Shown here: in pieces, positions 46,896-56,283 of the stretch
Numbering within the stretch: position 1 is the first letter of the stretch
How the letters are laid out: each line of letters starts with the position of its first letter
Source of the DNA: Liriodendron chinense
Taxonomy: Eukaryota; Streptophyta; Magnoliopsida; Magnoliales; Magnoliaceae
Assembly (NCBI GenBank): GCA_003013855.2
Contig: ML058493.1
Location: 1,984,001-2,048,000, forward strand
Direction of reading: 5' to 3'
DNA length: 64,000 nucleotides
Translations under genes and position numbers: made by a program
Notes under the pieces: generated by a model
What the model was told of the DNA's origin: nothing
What the model saw: only the letters and a program-made list of their open reading frames with translations
The model's database searches: none

Positions 46896-46971
<76 letters not shown>
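46434..46971. repeat. (TA)n, (GA)n, MITE, (TA)n and (TG)n cluster
   Basis: (TA)n at about 46434-46496, (AG)n to 46522, then the foldback element, then (TA)n at 46899-46947 and (TG)n to 46971. TA repeats on both sides suggest insertion into, or generation of, a TA microsatellite. Confidence 0.9.
46521..46898. mobile_element. Foldback MITE, 378 bp, near full-length inverted repeat
   Basis: Begins AGGAATGCTCACCTACG and ends with its inverted copy CATAGGTGAACATTCCT. The arms are complementary for about 185 bp each (shared blocks CTCTCACGATAACTCGTGAG, TTTTTTAGGGCTCAT, GAAAAACCCCTGAGGCCCAA, CCGGTGGGCTATGG-like). Each arm also holds a smaller hairpin, CTCTCACG ATAA CTCGTGAGAG. No ORF of its own. 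A TA target is likely from the flanks. Confidence 0.88.
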
Positions 46972-48110
46972 CAAATAGGTTTTCCATTCCATGGGGCAGT
47001 TCTTCCCCATGCAGGCTCTCTTGCCCCAATTACCCCCAACGACTGGATACGGCTTGTGGGAGTCATCCCACCCGAGAGTGAATTTCAAAGTAGCCAAGTC
47101 AAACTGCTGTGGTTTCACAACACCTTCGCTGCTGTCATCCCTACTACCGAGCTGGAATCCCTTCATAAAGCACGTGCATGATTACTTATGCCTTCGGTTC
47201 ATTCCTTTTCTGTCATGCCAATGAGAGGATCGATCCTAGATTTCTTCACTTGACTGAGGATCTTCATTATTCATATAATTGGAATGGGGCCATCTTGACT
47301 CGCATCTACCAGGGCTTGGATAAGACCTCTCGGAGTAGTAGGTTTTTTACAGGTTTTTGACTTGTCGTGGAGGTATTCTCTTTAACATCCCTTGGAGATG
47401 TTTGTCTTCTTTCTTCATTGATCATTGTGTTTACCCTTGTCCAGACCTATTTTTATAATCATTTTGCTCACCTGTCGCCGAGGATACGGGATGATGTTGA
47501 ACCATCCTTGTTTCGCTTTATGCATTGGCGTCAGTAAAACCGTCAGCGATATCCTCAAGTGTTTGGCGATAATTGGTGTGCTGACATAGATGGATTGACT
47601 ACCGAGGACGTAAGTATCTTGCTTTCCCTATCCGTCGTGCTGTTCTACAACTGACTGTGGTGATTTTCTTTCTTGTTGTTTGCTCGGATGCCATATGCTT
47701 ACTTTCCCCTTTACTATACTCCTTAACGCGTGGAGGCGTATGATTCTTCATGCCTTTGGATCATGCTCTCTAATGCTGAATCATTTTAATGGTATCTGGG
47801 AGAGAGATTGCTCCTACAGATCACCGGCGTGGCCCGGGTTCCTTGTTCTGCACCCCCTCCGGCTGCTCAGATTCCGGCTGATGCTATGGCCGATGCTCTC
47901 GAGGGTCAGCTTGGATTTCACTTCACAATCTAGGATCGTGACTACGATGAGTGGTATTTACTGTATGGACAGGAACCTTTTCTTCCTTCACTATACGTTC
48001 CAGGGGGTCGCGGCAAGTATGCTGGAGGATCAATGACAGCTCCTCTGATGGACCTTCACCGTCGGGAGCAGGAGGAGAGGAGGGATGATGATGATTATGT
48101 TGGTGATCTG

Positions 48111-48559
48111 TAGCCTGCTTCTCTAAGGATGTATTCAACTTGTTGATGTATGGCATTCTGACATTTTTAAGGCCTTTTACTTTGCTTTTGTACCAAACTT
48201 TCTGAATGAAATGCAACCTTTGTTTTACCTTGGATTTCTTGATGATGCTTGGATGCTTTGATTTTTTATCCATTCTTTGATGCTTTGTGGAAGATAGAAT
48301 TCTCAACTGCATGGATGACGACTTGAACAATTCAGATTGCTTGATTTGGCCATGTGAGCCCACTTGATGATCAAATCTTGGACTCTGACCTTCTTTTTGA
48401 CGATCCATCCTTAGATCTTGTCATTTGATGACTCATGTAAGCTCTTTCCACTGTTTGGATCATGATGATCTAGCCTTTGAATGGTTCAGATTGCTTATGG
48501 GCCCCTCTTGATCAAACTTTCTTCTCTTTGACTTGGTCAGACCCATTTTGGTCGTAGGT
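48111..48559. other. Spacer between the two PMD-like frames
   Basis: AT-rich, with repeated TTTGATGATGCTTGGATGC-like and TGGATCATGATGATC phrases. No domain. Confidence 0.5.
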
Positions 48560-48629
48560 CTTCATGATTGGACAGGTAGGACACCTTTCAGGTGGTTTAG
48601 ATCAGACTTGGTCAAAATTCGGAGTTGAT

Positions 48630-48775
48630 TGGAGCTTTGGGCGGCCCTCAAGGTGCCAACTGCTGACATGGACTGACAGTCTCACCTACCAGAGGCTGTG
48701 GGGCCAATCCCAAGGAGAGAGAGAGGGAGACCGTCTGTACGGGCGGCCCACAGGGGGCCGCCCAGACCTATCTTC
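48630..48775. promoter_or_regulatory. GGGCGGCCC motif cluster upstream of the antisense ORF
   Basis: GGGCGGCCCT at 48637, GGGCGGCCCA at 48743 and GGGGGCCGCCC at about 48757 form palindromes like those beside the TATA box in this element's LTR (35088-35106). They lie upstream of the plus-strand PMD frame. A promoter role is inference; no clear TATA follows. Confidence 0.35.
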
Positions 48776-48839
48776 ATGTGCGGTCTGGAATAACTCTGGT
48801 TCAGACATTCTCCTCTGTTTTCCTATCCCTGTCCCCATG

Positions 48840-51483
48840 TTCCTTGTACTCACAGGTTCGATTCCAGCCATGAATCTCTCCCTTGTCTCATCTTTCCTTC
48901 TCTTTTTGTCTTTTTCTTATCTTGTCCTCTCCCAAGCATTGGACGGTAGAGATTTAAGGGCTGTGGGTACTGTTCATGTTGGGTCCCACACTTTAGATTT
49001 TCAAATGAGCTTTGATGGAGGGGAAATGCCTTTAATGGATGGGGTAGATGGGGCATTAAGAGGGGGTATTGATGAAGACTTAAGCTTGGTGGTAGGTGGA
49101 GCTTTGAATGGTGGGATTGCTGTAAATTTGGATTTGAATGGGGCATTAGATGATGGGATTTTGGATGGTATGATGAGATGGGGAGAGTGGTCATAGGTAA
49201 GGCTATGCATCCTTTAAGTGTGGGCCGCATGGATGATACGATCGTTGGTTATGATGGGGTCATGATGGATAATGATGGGCTGATCTCATGTTTAGATGGT
49301 ATGGATGGTTTAGATGATACCTTTGACGGCTTGGATGCACTTGATGATGGGCAAAATGTGCGATATACTTACTTGGGTGGACTTAATGTGATAATTGATA
49401 ATGTCCCCCTGATGATGGATGGTGTGGATGTCCCGATGATCCCTTTGACCAGACAGAGTGATGGTTGGATTCCTAACTTTATGTTGGAGAGGACTGCAGG
49501 TCCAGATTTGACTGTAGATGCTTCGATTAGGGTCGCCGAGGCCCTTCTTGATGGCTCAGATCCAGTTTTCAGCTGTCAGATTTGTCAGGATGCCACGATG
49601 TGCGGCCTGATCTTTGCTGATAGCCTTCTTGATGGAGAGTACCGACCTTCTCCTGATCATCGACCCTTTACGCATTTGATTCACGAGGTGGGCGAGTCTT
49701 CTCATGTCATTGAGGTCGTGACAGTTTCAGATAGCAATGCGATTATATCAGATATAGCCGCTACTGGGGATAGGTTAGGGGTTGTTGAGTTCGTAGGGGT
49801 TCTAGCTTTTCCTTCTCCTTCGCCCGTTGATCTTCCGATTCTTGATGAACTGTCATCGATTCCTAGGCCTTTTGTTTTGGAGGGGATTCCTGTGAGGACT
49901 TGCCAGTTGCTTCCTCGTCCTTCTTGTTCGCCACGACTGCTTGCTTGGCTTGACAAATTCTCAGCTTATGAGATTCGAGCGTTGGACTCCTATGGCTTTG
50001 GCGGTCTGATCCATATGGCTAGGGTTGACATTGATTGGAGGATGCTCGGGACCGCACTGATTAACTGGGTCCCTTCGTTGAACTTATTTGCATTCAACGA
50101 TATGGAGATGTGACCTTCTTTGAAGGAGCTCACGAGCTTGACAAGTCTGCCCTGGGATTATGCTCAATATTTCTCACCGAAGACTTTGCCGAAGACTACC
50201 ACTACGCAAAACAGGTTCGGTATTCCGTATCTTATTCAGCCTGCAACTGACGGTCAGGATGCTATGGTCTTCTCTTTAGACTCGCTGTATGATCTTTTCT
50301 CGGGCCCTCGGAGTGTGGCAGGGTCGCTACTTTCTCGAAATGCGCTGATGTTCTGTCTGATAGCCGAGGTGCTATTCTCAGGATGGCGCAGATCTCAGAC
50401 TGCTTTGCTATTCGAGGTGACGAACCGAGTTGTTCGACGGCAGGGGATCATTTCTCTTGTCCTGGCTGAGCTGTTTAATGGGCTGACTAACTGTGCCCTA
50501 GGCCGCACCCGTGTCCTTCGCGACTGCTGCGCATTTCTCCAGGTATCTTTTTTTTTACTTTCTTTTTCTTTTCTTATCTTTTGGGAACTGCTTTGCTTTA
50601 ACTGAATCTCTTTACTTTCTCACGATCAGATCTGGCTATGGGAGCGTCTTTCGCTGACTGTTCCTGTATCATTTTCCGACACTCGTCGCCCTGATCTCAT
50701 GCGTCATATCGTGGAGTTTCTTCTGCATACAGCTAGGATGAGCGAGCCCTTATATCGCAGGATGTTTGCTGAGCTGTGTGACTGGAATGTTCGTTGGGAG
50801 TCATCTTGGCTTTCACTTCCTCCAGTACTTTGTAATGCTTATCGCCTTCCTCTGGTGTTGGTAGGCTTTCACTCTTACTTTTCTTATCACCCTATCCAGT
50901 TCCTGCGGCAGTTCGAGTATGAGCAGGATGTTCGTTTTTTTTTTTTTTTTTCTCGGGTATTGGGTGTCGATCTCTTCCGGCCAGATTATCTAACTTTAGG
51001 ACTCTGATTGATGGGTCCTGGGAGAGTCACCTGACTGCTGATTTGCTTAGTTTTGAGCTACGGACTTTTCTGATGGCGACCACCCCATACTAGCATTGGG
51101 TTGCTTAGCAGTCTCTGTATCGACGCATTTCTTGCTGGCACCTGACCGCTAATGAGGATGAGCAGGATGTTCTTGGGGATGCTGGTTCTTCATCTGGTTC
51201 ATATGAGCCCTTTGAGGAGCGCCCATTTATCGATCACGGCTTCCTCTTGGCCACTCATGGCCACTTGTTGACTGAGATTTCTGCATTCTGGTATCATTGT
51301 GAGATGATGTCGAGGAGATTGGCCACTGATCAGAGGTTGTCTGATGAGGAGTCGGCGATCCGTAGTCTTGAGCGAGATGAGATGCATTACCTGCGCATGG
51401 AGGTGAGCAGGTTGAGAGCGAGGCTATTTCATTATGAGTCAAAAGACTTACCTGACATGGCCAAGGAGGAGGGCAGAGATTGA
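48840..51483 (+). pseudogene. Antisense ORF of the Tat element: second PMD-like gene with an intron
   Basis: An open frame 49178-50110 (DG-rich N-terminus, then PSCSPRLLAWLDKFSAYEIRA, VDIDWRMLGTALINWVP, FAFNDMEM) meets a TGA at 50111 and continues in the same frame to 50542. There a GT...AG intron (50543-50629) joins RDCCAFLQ to IWLWERLSL. The LINWVPSxNxFxFxxxEMxPS...LLQxWxWERL layout is PMD-like. A T-run near 50936-50950 and a shift near 50985 lead to a C-terminal helical, probably coiled-coil segment (SLERDEMHYLRMEVSRLRAR) ending at 51483. A hydrophobic stretch LSLVSSFLLFLSFSYLVL at 48870 lies upstream in another frame. Confidence 0.65.
50543..50629 (+). other. Spliceosomal intron in the antisense ORF
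   Basis: 87 bp: CTCCAG|GTATCT ... CACGATCAG|ATCTGG, pyrimidine-rich before the acceptor. Both sides are in the same phase, and the intron contains an in-frame stop. Removal restores a continuous PMD-like protein. Confidence 0.7.
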
Positions 51484-51965
51484 TTTTTTGCTTTTTAGGG
51501 CTGGCGGCTGTCTGTACGTCTCTTTTTGCATAGTACATGACTGGTGATGATGCATTTTTTTTATATTTTTGAAAGAGATGATATGGTATATGTAAAAGAA
51601 ATATGATGCATTAATGGAAAGAAAAAAACTTTTTTAAGAACTTATTGTACCATGAGTTGTCTTGTGAGTGTGTATCTAGATTTTGTGCCAAGACATAGGA
51701 ATCAGAACTGAGGCTCGGCCAATGCTTTGACCGACGTCTCAAGATTGACTTGTGTGAGATCCCTTTGGTTCCCTAGAGGCGTAGGCAATCGAAGCTGTTA
51801 CTTCCTGAGAGTTTTGTCAGAGTTTGTAGAGTTCTTTGTTCCCGATTGTACTTCTTCTTGTTCTTGAACTGCAACTGCTTGAGCTAATCTGGACTGTCTA
51901 GTTTCGTGGTGCCTACACTTTTTATTTTTTTTCTTCTTTTTCTATTCAAGTCATTTTTTCCTGAA
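51484..51965. other. Spacer after the antisense ORF
   Basis: 3' region of the plus-strand gene; no protein feature seen. No clear polyadenylation signal beyond AT-rich stretches. Confidence 0.45.
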
Positions 51966-52175
51966 GCGCTCTTTCGAGTTTTCACCACAACCGGCTTTTT
52001 CCCGTCATTTTTGCTCGTGACGCCCTTTCGAGTTTTCACCATGTCCCGGGTATTTAATCTTGCCTGCCCCTTCACAGCTATGTTGTTTTTACCCTCGGCG
52101 CCCTTTCGGGTTTTCACCAAGTCTGCTGTATACCCACTGTTTTTACTTGGAGCGCCCTTTCGAATTTTCACTCCG
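51966..52175. repeat. Tandem repeats with GCGCCCTTTCGAGTTTTCAC core
   Basis: The core occurs at 51966, 52019, 52098 and 52152 (spacings about 53, 79, 54) with one or two changes each. On the minus strand it encodes a KTRKGA repeat, an artefact of the repetition. Confidence 0.85.
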
Positions 52176-52589
52176 TCCTCCTTGTTTAGGCACACATTTT
52201 TTATTTATTTTGGATAACCATGGCAGCTAGAGGTTGGGAATCCATCGTTGCCGACCAATGACAGCCTTTTAGCCCTTATCCTGAGTTACGATGATAGAGT
52301 TGTCGGTCTTACCTATAGACCCTTCTAAGATGGATGGATGGGTGACTGTGTTTCCTTTCAGGTTGATTTTTCTCAGGTGTTTTGTTTTTTGCTTCTCATT
52401 TTCTTTCTTTTTTTTTGTTCTTTTTTTTGTATTCCCTTTTTTTTATCCTTTTCTTCTCTCTTTTTTCTTTTAAATCCCTTTATTTGAAACACTTATTGGT
52501 GGATGGAAATGATTTCTCAGAAGTTTTAGCTTCGACCCTTTGACTTTAGCTCTACTAATGAAACTCTTGATAAGGTCAGAATGACTTAC
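52176..52589. other. T-rich spacer between repeats and integrase end
   Basis: Long T/C runs (52390-52480). No feature. Confidence 0.5.
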
Positions 52590-53800
52590 CCGTGAAAGAT
52601 CTTCACTTTGTCGGCGTTGATTGGCTTAGGAAGATCCACCCCTCTCACGTTGGTGAGTCTGAGGGCGCCTCCAGGAAGCACTTCTCTGATGATCAGCAAT
52701 CCGTCTCATGAGAGTTTGAACTTTCCTCTAGGATCCGAAAGGTGCGATGGTAGAATCTTCTTCATGACCATGTCGCCCACCTTGAAACTTCTTTTTCGAA
52801 CTCTCTTATTATAGGCCCTAGTGATCCTTTTCTGATAACATTGGGAATGACTTAGCGCACGCATGCGCTTCTCATCTGCTAGCTGTAACTGATCGAATCT
52901 GTCCCATTGTTATTCTCCTTCTTCAATTCTGCTTTCAAGTAACACCCGTAGTGATAGTATTTCCACCTCGACTAGTAGAATTACTTCCATTCCGTAAGTA
53001 AGCTCAAAAGGAGTAGTGCCTGTAGCAGACCATACAGACGTTCGATAGCCCCAAAGTGCATATGGGAGCATATTTGACCAATCTCGATAGGTCACGACCA
53101 TCTTCTCGAGTATCTTAACGATTGTCTTGTTTGCGGCTTCTACCCCACCATTCATCTGAGAACGGTAAGGGCTCGATCGATGACGTTGAATCTTGAACTT
53201 GCTGAGGAATTCATTCATCTTCTTGTTGATGAACAGGGTCCCATTATCTGTGATGATAGCATTAGGGATTACATGCTAACATATGATGCTGTTCTTCATG
53301 AATTTGATTACATGGGATGCTGCAATCGTGGTGTAGGAGGCTGCTTCTACCCACTTGGTGAAGTAGTCGACTGCCACAAGTATGTACTCATAACTATTTG
53401 ATGCTTTGGGACTAATCTTCCCAATGATGTCAAGTCCACACAGAGAAGGGCCATGGAGTTGTCTGGTTATATAGTTCTGAGGAGGGGACATGAATTTGAT
53501 TCGCATGTTCCTGACACTTAAAGCATTTTCTGACGTGCTGGCAACAGTCTGTCTCCATGGTGAGCCAATAGTAGTCGAGTCGTAGGATCTTCTTTGCCGT
53601 CATGTGCCCGTTCATGTGTGGGCCACAGATTCCTTCGTGTATTTTTTTCATGATCTTTCCAGCTTTTGTTTTGTCGTCGCATCGAAGGAGGACTTGATTA
53701 TAAGATCGCTTGTAAAGAACTTCGCCACTGATGGTGAACTGGCCGGCCAAACGCTAGATGGTTCAGCGATCTGTTGCTGTTGCTGCCTCCGGATATTCCT
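52590..53800 (-). pseudogene. Tat integrase
   Basis: Zinc domain H-EGICGPHMNG-H ... C-FK-C-QEHA (HHCC, about 53550-53690). The core shows GLDIIGK (Asp), AIITDNGTLF (Asp) and MNGGVEAANKTI (Glu), so the DDE triad is intact, spread over two frames with short breaks. The C-terminal part reads KVGDMVMKKILPSHL and continues to about 52590 with stops. This enzyme would insert the cDNA. Frame breaks near 53276 and 52910 make it non-functional. Confidence 0.82.
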
Positions 53801-53929
53801 GGGTTTCGAGATATTGCTTGATGTCGGCATACCAGGGTTTGTCAAGGGCAGCTTTGACTTCTTCTATTTACAGGCAGAAAGGAGGTTCATCTTGAGTTTC
53901 AACTGTGAGCTCCCATTCTGAAGTTCCTT

Positions 53930-54420
53930 TTAGGATCCGAGCATTGATGCAAGTGTAGCGAGAGCATCTGCAAACTGATTCTTGACCCTGGGCATGTATG
54001 AGAAGGTGATTTCTTTAAATTCTTCGACTAGATTTTTAAGGTACACATGATATGGTATCAACTTCTCATCCTTGGTTTTCCATTCGCCATTTGTCTGATT
54101 GATGATAAGCTTGTAAGTCTTCAAATACTCGTAACTTTTTTACGCCCAAGATTATGGCTTCCCTTAGACCGGCGATGCATGCTTCGTACTCTGTCATGTT
54201 GTTGGTGCACTCGAATGCTATGTGCCTTGAGATAGAAATAGGGACATCGTCTGGAGTGTAGAGGATTGCTCCGATACCATTTCCTTTAGAATTTGCTTTG
54301 CTGTCGAAGAATAGTGTCCACTCATCTTTCTTCTTCTTCTCTTCACATTCAATGAGCAAGAGATCTTCATCAGGGAAGAATGTCTCAAGCGGTTGATAAT
54401 CCAAGAGAGAGTGAGCGGCA
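53930..54420 (-). pseudogene. Archaeal-type RNase H (aRH) domain
   Basis: WTLFFDSKANSKGNGIGA (Asp), NNMTEYEACIAGL (Glu), then, after a frameshift, NQTNGEWKTKDEKL and KNQFADALATLA (Asp). A second, archaeal-like RNase H after the normal one is a known mark of the Tat clade and fixes the classification. The Gly usual after the first Asp is Ser here. Confidence 0.8.
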
Positions 54421-54429
54421 AGATGATCA

Positions 54430-55163
54430 GCGAGGGCCTGTCCCTTGATTACCTTCTGAGTGATATAGGTGATGTCAAATTCAGACAGGAGTACCTGCCA
54501 TTTAGCTATCCTTCCAGTGAGTGTTGATTTCTCGAACAGGTATTTGAGCGGATCCATGTGAGCGAGGAGGAGAATGGGGAATGCAATCATGTATTGACGG
54601 AGTCGCTGAGTTGTCTAGACTAGGGCGAGGCAAGTCTTCTCGATCGAGGAATACCCGGTCTCGTAGTCGGTGAATTTTTTGCCCAAATAGTATATTTCTT
54701 GTTCCTTCTTCCCGGTCTCGTCATGCTGGCCAAGAACACAACCAATGGCTTCTACTGCTACCGATATGTATAACAATAGTGGTCGTCCAAGAGTGGGCGG
54801 CATTAGAATTGGAGGATTCATGAGATATTTCTTGATGCGGTCGAAGGCGACTTGGCAATCGTCATTCCATTCTTTTGGAACGTTCTTCCGAAGGAGCTTG
54901 AATATCGGTTCACAGATAGGTGTGAGCTATGCGATAAAGCGACTGATGTATTGAATTCTGCCGAGGAAACAACGAATTTCTTTCTCTGTTCTAGGAGGGG
55001 GCATCTCGATGATTGCTCTGGTTTTAGTTTCGTCGACCCTGATGCCATCTTCACTCACCATAAAGCAAAGGAGTTTTCCTCCCGTTGCACCGAAGACACA
55101 TTTCTGAGGGTTGAGATGGAGCTTGATTCTGCTGATATGGTTGATGTCCCTGTGGGGGAGCAT
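54430..55163 (-). pseudogene. RT thumb and first RNase H, RT fingers and palm deleted
   Basis: The coding begins abruptly with ISRIKLHLNPQKCVFGATGG (RT thumb), then GRIQYISRFIA, MNPPILMPPTLGRPLLLYI, and the RNase H signature YYLGKKFTDYETGYSSIEKTC. The protease and the RT catalytic palm (YVDD box) are absent, because less than 200 bp separates this from the end of gag. The element therefore could not reverse-transcribe itself. Confidence 0.8.
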
Positions 55164-56280
55164 ATTGGTTGCCCTGAGCAGTGGCGATGATGTTATTTAC
55201 CTCTATCGGGCAAGGCGGAGAACCGCTGTGGTTTCCATTCCCATATCCAATAGGTCTTCCTTTGACTCTGTTCCGTTTGACTAGAGTGGCCTAATGAGGC
55301 CATGGGGAGATTGTCCCTACGTGGATTCCTGCTTCAACTTACTCTTCAGCACGGATCAACTGTGAGAAATTCGCATATGGATGCAAGATGAGATATCTAG
55401 AGATGCTAGGATATGTTGAATGAACAATCATGGAGATTTGTTCTTCATTGTCGATAAGTGTCCGCATTCTAGCTGCCATAGCTCGCCAACATCCCACATA
55501 AGCTGATAACGTTTCGTCACTCCTTTGCCTGAGGACTGCGAGGTCGACTCTCTAGGGTGCCATGTTGAGATTGTATGCGAATCTGTCGACGAAAACCTGG
55601 GAGAGTTGCTCCCAAGTCCTGATGCGATGGCAGTCCAATGATGTGTACCAGTATAGGGCATCGCCCTTCAGAGATTTTTGGAATAAGTGAATGAGGGATC
55701 CTTCATTTCCTGAGATTGCACTCAGCTCTCCAGAGAAAGCCTTGAGATGTGTTGTGGGACAACCGCTGCCGTCATATCTTTTGAATTTTTGTATCTCAAA
55801 GTTTTGAGGTATTTGAGCATCTGAAAAAGGACACAAGTCTCTGAACTTGGTCAAAAGTATATCAATTCTCTGTTGTCGCTGAAGTTGATTTTGTAAGATC
55901 TGGAACTGCTCCCGCAACTCGTCCAGTCCTGCATGATCTACTTGAATGATTGGTGCCTCTCGAAGTAAGGCACGTTCTTCTTCGGCATAGTGGTTGAACT
56001 CTTCGACCCTATGGGCTTGGTGAAAAGCAACCACGGGTTGCTGAAATTGATTCAATGATTGAACTGGATTCTGATGAACTTGTGCTTGAAATGACTGTAA
56101 TTGAGCTGGAGACTGTACTGAAGGTTGAACTGGAACTTGCTGAAAATTAACTGGAGATTGCTGGATCGAAGATTGCTGGAAATTAACTGGAATCCAATCG
56201 GCGGGTGTTGTAGGATAAAGTTGGTCGTCGAAGGATATGAGCAAAAAGTGATTAAAGGAAGTCGCGATCAGTCTGTCCAA
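55164..56280 (-). pseudogene. Tat gag, fused to pol by deletion
   Basis: A 242-residue frame with a Gln-rich N-terminus (repeats of VNFQQ, QSPAQLQ) leads into the capsid-like part KFKRYDGSGCPTTHLKAFSG and DALYWYTSLDCHRIRTWEQL. It stops at 55552 and continues in another frame (LRQRSDETLSAYVGCWRAMA, ISRYLILHPYANFSQLI) to about 55330. A Pro/Gln-rich tail then runs straight into the RT thumb near 55160. Confidence 0.75.
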
Positions 56281-56283
56281 CCG

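Larger units (their letters stand above)
46095..48110 (+). pseudogene. Plant mobile domain (PMD, aminotransferase-like) frame, split by a MITE
   Basis: Plus-strand peptides in order: INEDDPAFIVCRGDHVCS, LLTSFCER-stop-RDQTHTF, LPYGEWGITP, then after the insertion GFPFHGAV, APITPNDWIRLVGVIPPES, ESLHKARA, YAFGSFLFCHANERIDPRF, WNGAILTRIYQGLDK and DRDYDEWYLLYGQEPFLPSL. ERWRxETHTFHLPxGEMxxTL followed by RAYLLxLLGxxLFxD and AxLYRxLD is the PMD (PF10536) pattern. Stops replace the Trp of ERWR and several Gln codons. A GTAAGT at 47610 may be a splice donor. PMD proteins are plant-specific and also occur inside transposons; the function in elements is unknown. Confidence 0.72.
34290..56283 (-). mobile_element. 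Giant Tat/Ogre-type Ty3/gypsy element with antisense PMD genes (5' end outside or displaced)
   Basis: Minus-strand order: gag (56280-55330), deletion, RT thumb to RNase H (55163-54430), archaeal-type RNase H, integrase (to 52590), repeats, two plus-strand PMD-like frames, tandem arrays, PPT (35542-35560) and 3' LTR (34290-35541). Second RNase H plus antisense ORFs between pol and 3' LTR are known traits of the Tat clade. About 12.9 kb separate pol and 3' LTR even after subtracting the nested 5-kb LTR. The 5' LTR is not seen; another Tat element begins at 56284. Confidence 0.75.

Noticed and set aside
46850..47030. YIYIYIY and THTHTHT ORFs
   Set aside because: Translations of (TA)n and (TG)n microsatellites.
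48850..49230. 126-codon minus-strand frame opposite the DG-rich region
   Set aside because: Shadow of a low-complexity repeat; the plus strand continues into a PMD-like frame while this one shows no domain.
51884..52217. 103-codon frames on both strands with KTRKGA or PFRVFT repeats
   Set aside because: Artefact of the GCGCCCTTTCGAG tandem repeats.
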